51,525 bases of DNA, taken from NCBI RefSeq assembly GCF_014845095.1, contig NZ_NKUG01000014.1, forward strand, positions 1-51,525, written 5' to 3'. Below, piece by piece: positions 42,003 through 50,183 of the stretch. The translations under genes and the position numbers were made by a program. The stretch's first letter is position 1, and every line of letters starts with the position of its first letter. The notes below the pieces were generated by a model. It was not told the DNA's origin. It made no database searches and saw only the letters and a list, made by a program, of their open reading frames with translations. Source of the stretch: Methylobacterium bullatum. GTDB taxonomy: Bacteria > Pseudomonadota > Alphaproteobacteria > Rhizobiales > Beijerinckiaceae.

Positions 42003-43034
42003 ATGACCTCTCCGAACCGCCCCCGCGCCTTCCGCATCCCCGCCGCCGAGCCGGCCGAGGGACTGGAGGGCATCGTTCCGCCGCCGGTGCCGCCGAACGC
42101 GGTGAGGATCGTCGAAGAGCCGTTCGAGATCGTCGAGGCGGCGGACGGCACCGCCGTGCCGGTGGCTCCGAAATCGCGGGCGCCCTGGCTGTCGGTGCTG
42201 ATGCTGGCTTTGGGCGGCCTCGTCTCGCTCGGGGTCGGCCTGTCGCTGGAGCGGATGATCGCCGACCTGTTCTCCGCCGCGCCCTGGCTCGGCGGGGTCG
42301 CCCTGGCTCTCCTCGTCCTCGCGGCCATCGCCTTCCTCGCCCTGGTGATGCGCGAGCTCGCGGGCATCTGGCGCGAGCGCCGGATCGAGAAGCTCCGGGC
42401 GAAGGCCATCGAGGCCATCGCCACGCGGGATCACACCGGCGCGCAGGCCGTGGTGGCCGAACTCTGCACCCTCTACGCCACCCGGACCGGGCTGGCGGCC
42501 GGCCGCCAGCGCCTGAAGGCCCTGGGCGATACCATCCTCGACGTGGACGACCGGATCGGGCTCGCCGAGCACGAACTGCTCGAACCCCTCGACCGGCAGG
42601 CCCGCAACGCCATCGCCTCGGCCGCCAAGCAGGTCTCGGCGGTGACGGCGCTCAGCCCGCGCGCCATCGTCGACGTGGCCTTCGTGGTCTTCGCCGCCGT
42701 GCGCCTCCTGCGCCAGATCGCGACGATCTATGGCGGGCGGCCGGGTTTCCTCGGCTTCCTGCGTCTTGCCCGCGCCGCCTTCGCGCATCTCACCGTCACG
42801 GGCGGGATGGCGGTGGGAGAGAGCATGATCCAGCAGGTCCTCGGCCTCGGCATCGCCGCGCGGGTCTCGGCGAAGCTCGGCGAGGGCGTGCTCAACGGCC
42901 TGATGACCGCCCGGTTCGGCCTCGCCGCCCTGGCGGTCTGCCGCCCGCTCCCCTTCGTCAGGGAGGAACCTCCGCGCCTGGCGGACGTGGCCGGGGAGTT
43001 GCTGAAGCCGATGGGCGGTGCCGAGAAGGCGTGA
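42003..43034 (+). CDS. ycjF: YcjF-family (DUF697 / TIGR01620) membrane protein
   Basis: 343 residues. A Pro-rich N-terminus is followed by two transmembrane helices (WLSVLMLALGGLVSLGVGL near 62-80 and LGGVALALLVLAAIAFLALVM near 97-118). A DUF697 domain (about 210-310) follows with SAVTALSPRAIVDVAFVVFAAVRLLRQIA and GGMAVGESMIQQV. It is the normal partner of YcjX. The inverted repeat in the leader may allow differential expression of the pair. It ends two bases before the convergent hydrolase gene. Confidence 0.88.
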   Translation: MTSPNRPRAFRIPAAEPAEGLEGIVPPPVPPNAVRIVEEPFEIVEAADGTAVPVAPKSRAPWLSVLMLALGGLVSLGVGLSLERMIADLFSAAPWLGGVALALLVLAAIAFLALVMRELAGIWRERRIEKLRAKAIEAIATRDHTGAQAVVAELCTLYATRTGLAAGRQRLKALGDTILDVDDRIGLAEHELLEPLDRQARNAIASAAKQVSAVTALSPRAIVDVAFVVFAAVRLLRQIATIYGGRPGFLGFLRLARAAFAHLTVTGGMAVGESMIQQVLGLGIAARVSAKLGEGVLNGLMTARFGLAALAVCRPLPFVREEPPRLADVAGELLKPMGGAEKA

Positions 43035-43035
43035 C

Positions 43036-43587
43036 TCAGAGCCCCTTGAGGAACCCCGCCAGGCGCATCAGACCTTCCGGCCACGGACCGTGCCCGCTCG
43101 CCACGTTGATGTGGCCGGATTCGCCAGCGTCCACCAGGGCGGAGCCCCAGGCATAGGCGAAGTCCTCGGCCCGGTCATAGGCGCAATAGGGGTCGTTGCG
43201 GCTCGCCACCAGCAGTGACGGGAAGGGCAGGGGATCGCGCGGCACCGGCGCGAAATCCGTGACGCTGGAGGGCAGGTCCGGCGTCCGCTCCACGTCCGGG
43301 AACGCCACCAACAGGGCGCCCCGCACCTTGCCCTCGGGAAAGGCAGGCGCGGCCTGGATGGAGGCGACTACGCCGAGGCTGTGGGCGATGAGCATCACCG
43401 GCCGCGTCGCCGCCTCCACCGCCTCGACGATGCGTGCGCGCCACGATGCCGCTTCGGGATGGTGCCAGTCGTCCTGCTCGACGATGCGGGCATTGGCCAT
43501 GCGGGCGGCCCAGCCGGCCTGCCAATGGCCGTCTTCCGAGCCTGCATAGCCGGGGAGGATGAGGATGTCGCAATCGGCGAGCTTCAT
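43036..43587 (-). CDS. RBBP9/YdeN-family serine hydrolase
   Basis: 183 residues. ILILPGYAGSEDGHWQAGW at the N-terminus, nucleophile elbow AHSLGVVA, acid region SRNDPYC and the C-terminal GHINVASGHGPWPEG with the catalytic His match the RBBP9/YdeN family of small alpha/beta hydrolases. Substrate unknown. It runs convergent to ycjF with no room between them. Confidence 0.9.
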   Translation of the reverse strand: MKLADCDILILPGYAGSEDGHWQAGWAARMANARIVEQDDWHHPEAASWRARIVEAVEAATRPVMLIAHSLGVVASIQAAPAFPEGKVRGALLVAFPDVERTPDLPSSVTDFAPVPRDPLPFPSLLVASRNDPYCAYDRAEDFAYAWGSALVDAGESGHINVASGHGPWPEGLMRLAGFLKGL

Positions 43588-43780
43588 TCTGCCCCGATAG
43601 CGGCTCGCTCGCGCGGCGTCGAGACGGGTGAGGGGAATTCGGCAGGCATCGCAGCGTTGGGTGAAGGGCCTCCGGGCTGCGAGAGGCGGCGGCCCATCAT
43701 TTTCACCGAGCGCCCGCGCGGATCACGGTTTCCCGCGTTAGCCGAGTGTCGCGCGCTCAGGCGTGCCCAGGAGGATGGAC

Positions 43781-44008
43781 ATGACGAAGCTCTTCATCGC
43801 CAATATCCGCACAGCCAAGGGCTTTCGCCCGCTGGTCACGGTCCGGGCTGCCGCCGAAGGTGAGGCCAAGGTCTTTCTCGCCGCGGCCTATCCCGACGAT
43901 GAGATCGTCGATGTGGTCGAGCCGAGCGACTGGGTCAGCGATGCCGATACCGGGTCCGCGCCGGGTGATATCCGCGAGCATGCCGGCGTCGAATGGCAGT
44001 CCCCGTGA
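43781..44008 (+). CDS. Small hypothetical protein
   Basis: 75 residues from ATG 43781, chosen because a perfect AGGAGG (43769-43774) precedes it by 6 bases. The frame continues upstream to 43763 but without a ribosome binding site. The product is a compact mixed alpha/beta chain (MTKLFIANIRTAKGFRPLV, AYPDDEIVDVVEPSDW) with no motif. The flanking gap downstream (44009-44240) shows nothing further. Confidence 0.6.
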   Translation: MTKLFIANIRTAKGFRPLVTVRAAAEGEAKVFLAAAYPDDEIVDVVEPSDWVSDADTGSAPGDIREHAGVEWQSP

Positions 44009-44240
44009 AGCGTGAACGAGACGAGGGGGCGACGGCTCCCTTCGATTCCGGCGCGGCTTTCATTGGCTAGAGCTGCGCCCGACCACGGCCGTCCCAGACC
44101 ATCGGCCAGCCCCGACACGGCCATGAGGAAGGGCCTCCGGAAATGGACCAGGCCCGGGCCGCTCCACACCGTGAACCGCTCGGTGCAGCCGGTGGTATTC
44201 ATCTCGCATCGCAGAGGGACGAGACAGAAGGGATCGCGCC

Positions 44241-45266
44241 CTATGGACCTTCCCGCAGGGCATCGACGGCGTGACCGGCGAGGTTGGCTCCCAGCAGACG
44301 TTCGGCGTCGAAGCCCCCCAGCGGCCGAATGCGGCCCGGCAGGTCGGCGATGTCGCGCTGCCGCCGGAGCGCGGCTTCCCGCGCCGTTGCCAGGGTGACG
44401 GCCTCGAACCGGATCGGATCGCCCGGCCGGCTTTGGGCGAGGCGGCGCAGATCGGCCGAGATCACCGTGGCGATCTTCGGATAGCCGCCCGTGGTCTGCC
44501 GATCCGCCATCAGCACGATGGGCAGGCCGTTGCCCGGCACCTGGATCGAACCCATGACGGTGGCGTCCGAGACGATGTTGTAGCCCCCCTCGCCATGGGC
44601 GATGGCGGGGCCGTCGAGTTGGTACCCCATCCGGTCGGCGCGGTGCGACACGGTGAAGGTCGAGCCCAGCAGGGTGTCGATCCCGCCTTGCGGGAAGCGG
44701 TCGGCCTGGGGGCCGAGCATGACGCGGATCGGCGCGTCGCGGTCGAGGGGAACGGCATCGGTGGTCCGGTCGCCCGGTGTGTTGCCCTCCGCAGTGGCGA
44801 AGGTCAGATGGTCGCCCGCTTGGAAGAGCCGGCCGTCGGCACCCCCGATCCCGGCGCGGAGATGGAGCGAAACGCTGCCGAGCACGGCGCCCGCCTCGAA
44901 CCCGCCGGCCACGGCGAGGTAGGCGAACGCTCCCTCACGGGGCGGGTCCACGATGAGTTCGGCGCCTTCCGCCAGAGTCGCGGTGCGGTGGCCGGTGAGG
45001 GGGGCTCCGTCGATACGCAGGGTGCAGGGCGCGCCGGCACAGGCGAACCAACCCCGTCCCGCCTCCACGACGAAGCGACCGCCGCCGAAGCCGAGTTCGA
45101 GGACCGGCGCGTCGGGGGCATTGCCGACGAGGACATTCGCGGTCGCCATGGCGAGGCGATCCATGGCGCCGGAGCCGGAGAGGCCGTAGCGCTGGTAGCC
45201 CCGTCGTCCGCCATCCTGAAGGCTGAGCGCGCCGTGGCATCGCGCGATGACGAGACGCCCGCTCAC
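44241..45266 (-). CDS. pxpC: 5-oxoprolinase subunit C (biotin-dependent carboxylase-like)
   Basis: 341 residues from GTG 45266. Motifs of the KipA/PxpC family (GALSLQDGGRRGYQRYGLSGSGAMDRLA, VLELGFGG, AYLAVAGGFE, SHRADRMGYQLDGP, ADRQTTGGYPKIATVI) are present. With PxpA and PxpB it hydrolyses 5-oxoproline in an ATP-dependent way. Its start overlaps the pxpB stop (45263-45266). Confidence 0.93.
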   Translation of the reverse strand: MSGRLVIARCHGALSLQDGGRRGYQRYGLSGSGAMDRLAMATANVLVGNAPDAPVLELGFGGGRFVVEAGRGWFACAGAPCTLRIDGAPLTGHRTATLAEGAELIVDPPREGAFAYLAVAGGFEAGAVLGSVSLHLRAGIGGADGRLFQAGDHLTFATAEGNTPGDRTTDAVPLDRDAPIRVMLGPQADRFPQGGIDTLLGSTFTVSHRADRMGYQLDGPAIAHGEGGYNIVSDATVMGSIQVPGNGLPIVLMADRQTTGGYPKIATVISADLRRLAQSRPGDPIRFEAVTLATAREAALRRQRDIADLPGRIRPLGGFDAERLLGANLAGHAVDALREGP

Positions 45267-45991
45267 GGCGTTGTCTCGCAGTCGACGATGCGCTCCCCGG
45301 CCCCCGCGGCCCGGTCGAGTTCGTCCCATTTTTCCGGCTCGATGGGCAGGAAGCGGATCGCGTCGCCGGGCTCGAACAGGAAGACCGGGTCGCGCCCCGG
45401 CAGGAACGAGCGGACGGGGGTCCGGCCGAGGAGATGCCATCCGCTGGGGGCGGCGATGCTCGCCACCAGAGCCTGCACGCCGCCGATGGAGATGGTCCCG
45501 GCCGGCGTCACCGGCCTTGGGCTCTCCCGGCGCGAGAGAGCGAGGCTCGGGTCGAGGCCGGAGAGATAGGCATAGCCCGGCAGAAAGCCGTTCATGGCCA
45601 CACGGTAATCGGCGGCCGCATGCCGGGATACGACCTCGTCGGCGCTCAACCCGTGATGGGCGGCGACATCGGCGAGGTCGATGCCGAACGCACCGCCATA
45701 GACCACGGGAAGGCGCCAGAGTCGGCGCGGCGTCGTCCCGGCGGGGACCGTACCGACCAGGGCGAGGAGCGCGGATTCAAGCGCGCCGGGCTCGACCGCG
45801 CAGGGATCGAGGTGGACGGTGAGCGACCTGTAGGTGGGAACGGCCTCTATGAGCCCCGGTATGCCGGCATCCCGCACGGCGCGGTCGAGGGCCAGGACCA
45901 GCGCGTTGGCCTCGGGGTCGATGGTCTCACCGAACTCGACGGTGATCGCGGTATCGCCGCACCAGAGCAGGCGGGGCTGAGGGGCTGCCAC
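45263..45991 (-). CDS. pxpB: 5-oxoprolinase subunit B (KipI-like)
   Basis: 242 residues from the GTG at 45991, close to the usual N-terminus (PQPRLLWCGDTAITVEFG). An ATG at 46075 would add 28 residues encoded by the strong hairpin 46041-46066, which looks like a terminator, so I rejected it, though it does have an AAGGGG upstream. EAVPTYRSLTVHLDP, NGFLPGYAYLSGLDP and IGGVQALVASIAAPSGWHL are family features. PxpA (LamB/YcsF), the third subunit, is not in the window. Confidence 0.9.
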   Translation of the reverse strand: MAAPQPRLLWCGDTAITVEFGETIDPEANALVLALDRAVRDAGIPGLIEAVPTYRSLTVHLDPCAVEPGALESALLALVGTVPAGTTPRRLWRLPVVYGGAFGIDLADVAAHHGLSADEVVSRHAAADYRVAMNGFLPGYAYLSGLDPSLALSRRESPRPVTPAGTISIGGVQALVASIAAPSGWHLLGRTPVRSFLPGRDPVFLFEPGDAIRFLPIEPEKWDELDRAAGAGERIVDCETTP

Positions 45992-46040
45992 GGGTCGCAA
46001 GGCCTCGCTCGTCGGATCGTCTCCCCAGTCCCAACACGAA

Positions 46041-46066
46041 GGGGCGGCGCTGTCGAGCGCCGCCCC
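46041..46066 (-). terminator. Hairpin terminator of the membrane-stress operon
   Basis: Perfect 11-bp GC-rich stem (GGGGCGGCGCT at 46041-46051, complement at 46056-46066) with a 4-base loop, 36 bases after the stop at 46103 on the minus strand. The following sequence TTCGTGTT is only mildly T-rich; on the plus strand it is CTCTTTC. Confidence 0.6.
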
Positions 46067-46102
46067 CTCTTTCATCCTGTAACCCCTTGGGGAAACCAGG
46101 TC

Positions 46103-46813
46103 TCAGTGCGACCGCCCCGGCGATACGTCGGGCTTGCGGAACGGCTCGGAACCGCCCTGGGTCGCCGCGTTCAGGTTCTCGGGGTCGAGGGCGCTTTCCA
46201 CGAACTCGCGGCCACGGTCGGCGAAGTCGCGGGCGTAGCGGATGCCCTGGTCCTTCACCTCGTCGGCCCACGGACCCACCGTTTCGTCCTCGCGGCGCGT
46301 CCGGGGAAGGAGGGCGCCGAGGAGCAGACCCGCCGCGAGGCCGACGACGCCCACGAGAAGCGGGTTCTCGGTGACGAACTGCTCCACATTGGTCTTGCCC
46401 CGGTCGAGGCGCTGGCTGCCGCGCTCGGCGAACTCGCCGATGCTGCGGCGGGTGGACCGGTGAGTGTCCGCCGCCCAGTCGCGTGCGTCGTCATAGGTCT
46501 CCGACGCACGGTCGATCAGCGACTCCGCCTTGTCCTTCACGGTGTCGCGCGCATCGAGTGCGGCCGCCTTGGCTCGGTCGGCATAGCCCTCGGCCTTGGC
46601 CTGGGCATCGTCGGCGAGGTCGCCGGCCTGGTGGCGAAGGTCGCCGGCCGTCGTCCGTGTTTCGCTGCGGGCACGGTCGGAGATGTCATGGAGCGAACGA
46701 GCGGTCTCATCGCCGTGCGGAAGGCTGGCGGCGCCATGGGGAAGGCCGGCCGCGAGGGCGATGTCGTCGGGAAGCGAGCTCTTGGGCTCGCCTGGGATGC
46801 TGCTGTGGCTCAT
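46103..46813 (-). CDS. Membrane-anchored DUF883/ElaB-like helical protein
   Basis: 236 residues. Long charged amphipathic helices (about 40-150, with AKAEGYADRAKAAALDARDTV and GSQRLDRGKTNVEQFVTENP) lead to one glycine-rich transmembrane segment (LLVGVVGLAAGLLLGALLP near 152-170), then a soluble tail. This resembles stress-induced DUF883/YqjD-type membrane proteins. It is the fourth and last gene of the stress operon, with a hairpin 36 bases downstream. Some of its helical region also recalls LEA-type repeats (DRA/AKA). Confidence 0.7.
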   Translation of the reverse strand: MSHSSIPGEPKSSLPDDIALAAGLPHGAASLPHGDETARSLHDISDRARSETRTTAGDLRHQAGDLADDAQAKAEGYADRAKAAALDARDTVKDKAESLIDRASETYDDARDWAADTHRSTRRSIGEFAERGSQRLDRGKTNVEQFVTENPLLVGVVGLAAGLLLGALLPRTRREDETVGPWADEVKDQGIRYARDFADRGREFVESALDPENLNAATQGGSEPFRKPDVSPGRSH

Positions 46814-46893
46814 GGAGGCGACTCCTGTCGGATGGGAGATGGAGCGGCGATGCCGCTGCCGGGTCGGTCAGGTTTCGATCGGCCTTCGCAGGC

Positions 46894-47283
46894 CTAAATC
46901 TGTGTTTCCTCCGCCAGTTCCTTCACGGGCTGGCGTGTCGGCTGGTCGGGGTCGTAGGCCTTGGCGGCGGCGCCCGGCGTCACCGGCAGCGCACCGTCGG
47001 GATCGATGAGGGAACGCTTGGTCAGCGTCTGCCGATCCTTTCCGGTGCGATGCAGCAGCCAGCCGATGCCGGCCGCGATGAGCAGGACGGGAACGGGGTT
47101 GCGGCGGATCGCATCGAGGGCGCCGTCATAGGCTCCGCTCAACGGTGTCCGGCGGACATTGCCCAGCATGTCGTCAACGATGCTGGGGACGGAGAGCCTG
47201 TCCTGGATGCGGTCGATGGTCTGGTCGAGGCGGGCACGGCTCGCCTCGATGTCCTTTTCGAGGTCGTTCAACGATTCACTCAT
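46894..47283 (-). CDS. DUF3618 domain protein
   Basis: 129 residues from ATG 47283. The start MSESLNDLEKDIEASRARLDQ, a helix ending TIDRIQDRLS, a central NPVPVLLIAAGIGWLLHR transmembrane helix and a polar tail match DUF3618. It overlaps the preceding gene's stop by ATGA (47280-47283). The family typically occurs together with a DUF1469 holin-like protein, as here. Confidence 0.85.
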   Translation of the reverse strand: MSESLNDLEKDIEASRARLDQTIDRIQDRLSVPSIVDDMLGNVRRTPLSGAYDGALDAIRRNPVPVLLIAAGIGWLLHRTGKDRQTLTKRSLIDPDGALPVTPGAAAKAYDPDQPTRQPVKELAEETQI

Positions 47284-47675
47284 CCCGATACCCTTTCCGA
47301 CAATGCGCGCGCGTCCTGGCGCATCTGCCGTGTCGTGCGGGTCGGCGCCAGGGTGGAGAGGGACATGGCGTTCCGTCCGATCAGGGCGAAGACGATGGCG
47401 ACCACCAGAAGCACGCCGCCGACGATGAGGGCGGACAGCGCTTCCGAATGCACTACCGTGGCGAGCCACTTCACCAGGGCGTCCACGAGGACGAACAGGG
47501 CGACGACTCCGAACACGCCGGCGCCGACCATCAGCGCGAGGCCGATGAACAGCGTCCGGACGTTGCTCGTCATCTCGGTGCGAAAGAGCGCCATTTCCTT
47601 GCGCGCGAGTTCGCTGGTCTCGCGCAGGGCATCGCCGACGAGGCTTTGAATGCTGGATTGCGGGCCGTTCGACAT
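47280..47675 (-). CDS. Phage holin-like membrane protein (DUF1469/Phage_holin_3_6)
   Basis: 131 residues from ATG 47675. SIQSLVGDALRETSELARKEMALFRTEM is the family's N-terminal helix, followed by two transmembrane helices (LFIGLALMVGAGVFGVVALFVL and ALIVGGVLLVVAIVFALIG). It is a chromosomal family found next to DUF3618 and DUF883 genes, not evidence of a prophage. It follows 47686-48195 by 10 bases and overlaps the DUF3618 gene. Confidence 0.88.
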   Translation of the reverse strand: MSNGPQSSIQSLVGDALRETSELARKEMALFRTEMTSNVRTLFIGLALMVGAGVFGVVALFVLVDALVKWLATVVHSEALSALIVGGVLLVVAIVFALIGRNAMSLSTLAPTRTTRQMRQDARALSERVSG

Positions 47676-47685
47676 GACGTCCGGC

Positions 47686-48195
47686 CTAGCTGCGGAACGC
47701 GTCGCGGGCATCGCGGTGGGGCGCGATGCTCGACGACTTGATGAAGCGCGAGACGACGAAGCCGGTCACGAAGGTCGCGACGGCAACGGCGACGGGAGCG
47801 CGGCGGGCGAAGGCTTCCGCCTCGTCGTAGAACTCGGCGAAGCTGCGGTTCTCGATGGAGGTGCCGAGCTGCTCGAGCCCCTCGGCGGCGCTGTCGAAGA
47901 ACGCCTTGATGTTCGGCTGCTCCTCGAAGGACTTGCTCGAATCCCGCAAGCCCTGGGCGATATCGTTCACCGACTGGGCGGCGTCGCCCTTGCGGCGATC
48001 GGCATAGTCGGTGGCCTGGGCTCGCGCGGCGGCGACGAAGCCCCGGCCGCGCTCGACGGCCACGTCGGCGATGCCCTCGACATCGCCCTTCAGCGCACGC
48101 CAATCACCGGTCGGAGCAGCAGCCTCGCCGGAGCCGATCCCGGGGGCGTTCGCCGCGGATGCCGGGCCAGTGGGTTGATTTGCGTTCACGCGCAT
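47686..48195 (-). CDS. Hypothetical membrane-associated stress protein
   Basis: 169 residues. A disordered N-terminus (1-30) leads into amphipathic helices (GDVEGIADVAVERGRGFVAAARAQATDYADRRKGDAAQSVND) and a C-terminal transmembrane segment (VAVAVATFVTGFVVSRFI near 136-153). I do not recognise a named family beyond similarity to nutrient-deprivation-induced proteins. It is the first gene of a four-gene operon with an EcfG-like promoter upstream. Confidence 0.65.
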   Translation of the reverse strand: MRVNANQPTGPASAANAPGIGSGEAAAPTGDWRALKGDVEGIADVAVERGRGFVAAARAQATDYADRRKGDAAQSVNDIAQGLRDSSKSFEEQPNIKAFFDSAAEGLEQLGTSIENRSFAEFYDEAEAFARRAPVAVAVATFVTGFVVSRFIKSSSIAPHRDARDAFRS

Positions 48196-48601
48196 ACTCC
48201 TCGATCACTTGTGGGCTGTGTCACTTGTGGCTCTTCAACAACATGGAAACAGACGCGGTTCCGCAAGGAATGCTCATCGTCGAACGGTGGGCGAGGGACC
48301 GGCCGCGACATCCCCGCCGATGCGCGCCGGGCCGCCTTCCCATAAGACCGTTCGGCGTCGCAAAACCGACGACGGACCGGCATCGTCGGGCGGGGGACGG
48401 GTCGGGTGATCCACTGCGGAACCGACATTCGTCCTTGCCTGCCCTGGCCGTGGGCGATGCGGTCGGTTAGGTTGACTGACGGAATATGAACAGACGTGGC
48501 TGTATCGGACGGATCACGGTCGCGTTACGCGCGTTGAACATCGGAATGTCTTGTCCGGCGCGCCCCTGGTGCGCTGCACGCTGAGGACCGGAGCCCGCTG
48601 A
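48196..48601. other. 406-base intergenic region between stress operon and otsA
   Basis: Carries the EcfG-like promoter at 48237-48262 for the leftward operon. I found no matching GGAAC-type element facing otsA and no credible small gene; the frames crossing it look like noise. Confidence 0.5.
48237..48262 (-). promoter_or_regulatory. EcfG-like (general stress sigma factor) promoter
   Basis: On the minus strand, GGAAC (48258-48262), 17 bases, then TGTT (48237-48240), matching the alphaproteobacterial sigma-EcfG consensus GGAAC-N16/17-CGTT except one base. It lies 42 bases upstream of the first gene of the DUF883/3618/1469 operon, a gene type commonly under the PhyR-EcfG response. Confidence 0.65.
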
Positions 48602-50023
48602 GTGGCACGCCTTGTCATCGTATCGAACCGTGTGGCCATCCCCGAGGACAGCGGGAAATCCGTTGCCGCCGGAGGCCTGGCGGTCGCCGTCAAGGAGGCC
48701 TTCACCTCCTATGAGGGTCTGTGGTTCGGGTGGAGCGGCAAAGTCGTCGAGGACCCGTCCGAGGAGCCCGAGCTCATCGATCGTGGGCGTGTCCAGTACG
48801 CCGTCGTCGATCTCTCGCCCCAGGACCACCGGGAATATTACAGCGGGTTCGCCAACCGCGCCCTCTGGCCGATCATGCATTATCGGCTCGGCCTCGGTGC
48901 GTTCTCCCGCTCGGATTATGCCGGCTACCAGCGCGTTAACCGCATCTTCGCGCGGGCGCTCGCCAAGCTGATCGAGCCCGACGACATCATCTGGGTCCAC
49001 GACTATCATTTGCTGCCGCTCGCCTCGGAGCTGCGCGGCCTCGGCATCGCCAACCCCATTGGCTATTTCCACCACATCCCCTGGCCGGCCGCGGACGTGT
49101 TCAACACGCTTCCCGCCAGCAACGATCTTCTGCGCGGCATCGCCGATTACGACCTGATCGGCCTGCAGACCGACCCGGACGTGCACAACCTCTCGCGCAA
49201 CCTCATCGACGAGCTGCGGGCGATCCCCCTCGGCGGCGGCTCGCTGATGGTCGACGGGCGCCGCACCCGCATCCGCAGCTTCCCCATCGGCATCGATGTC
49301 GCCGGGTTCAAGGAGGCGGCGGAGAATGCCGGCGCCAACAAGACTGTGCGCGAGACCATGGCGGGCCTGCGCACCCGCAAGCTCCTCATCGGCGTCGACC
49401 GGCTCGATTATTCCAAGGGCGTGCCCGAGCGGATGGAGGCGGTGGACCGCTTCTTCGCCTCGAATCCCGACCAGCGCGGCAACGTCGTCTATCTGCAGAT
49501 CACGCCGAAATCCCGCACCGAGGTGCCGGAATACGAAGAGCTCAGCCGCGAGGTGAACGAGACCGTCGGCGAGATCAACGGCGCCCTCGGTGAGCCCAAC
49601 TGGACGCCGATCCAGTACGTGACGAAGGCCTATCCGCGCCCCGTCCTGGCGGGTCTCTATCGCGCCGCCCGCGTCGGCCTCGTGACGCCCATGCGCGACG
49701 GCATGAACCTGGTCGCCAAGGAATACATCGTCGCCCAGACGGCGGACGATCCGGGCGTCCTCGTCCTGTCGAAATTCGCCGGCGCGTCCCGGCAATTGCC
49801 CGAGGCCCTGCTGGTCAATCCCTACGACCGGTTCGAGGTGGCGGAAGCGATCCGCACGGCGCTCTACATGCCGCGCGGCGAGCGGATCGAGCGCTGGAAG
49901 CCCATGGTCGACCGCATGACCCGCGAAGACGTGGATTGGTGGGCGCGCAATTTCCTCACCGACCTCGAGAATTTCCGGACCATCGAACGCGAGCCACCCC
50001 GCGCGGCCGCTGCCGCCGAGTAG
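48602..50023 (+). CDS. otsA: Trehalose-6-phosphate synthase
   Basis: 473 residues, GTG start. Family GT20 features are RLVIVSNRV at the N-terminus, [59 protein letters not shown] and [17 protein letters not shown], all expected for UDP/ADP-glucose and glucose-6-phosphate binding. Makes trehalose-6-phosphate, the compatible solute precursor for osmotic and desiccation stress. otsB was not seen in the window. It is divergent from a stress operon and followed by glgX. Confidence 0.95.
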   Translation: MARLVIVSNRVAIPEDSGKSVAAGGLAVAVKEAFTSYEGLWFGWSGKVVEDPSEEPELIDRGRVQYAVVDLSPQDHREYYSGFANRALWPIMHYRLGLGAFSRSDYAGYQRVNRIFARALAKLIEPDDIIWVHDYHLLPLASELRGLGIANPIGYFHHIPWPAADVFNTLPASNDLLRGIADYDLIGLQTDPDVHNLSRNLIDELRAIPLGGGSLMVDGRRTRIRSFPIGIDVAGFKEAAENAGANKTVRETMAGLRTRKLLIGVDRLDYSKGVPERMEAVDRFFASNPDQRGNVVYLQITPKSRTEVPEYEELSREVNETVGEINGALGEPNWTPIQYVTKAYPRPVLAGLYRAARVGLVTPMRDGMNLVAKEYIVAQTADDPGVLVLSKFAGASRQLPEALLVNPYDRFEVAEAIRTALYMPRGERIERWKPMVDRMTREDVDWWARNFLTDLENFRTIEREPPRAAAAAE

Positions 50024-50183
50024 CGGTTTCCTCCCCGTCGGTACGACAGGGAGGGCCTGATTGTCTCTATCGGCAGCGTGACGGGATAGGCAGCGGGCGG
50101 GAGACCGGGGTATCGTTCTTGCCTAACCCCGTTCCGATTTCCGGCTCGCGTTCGGCGAGCCGATGTACCTGCGAAAGACATCT

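Noticed and set aside
47280..47675. Prophage, because of a phage-holin-type gene
   Set aside because: The family (DUF1469) is chromosomal and found with DUF3618/DUF883 genes; no integrase, capsid or lysis genes are near.
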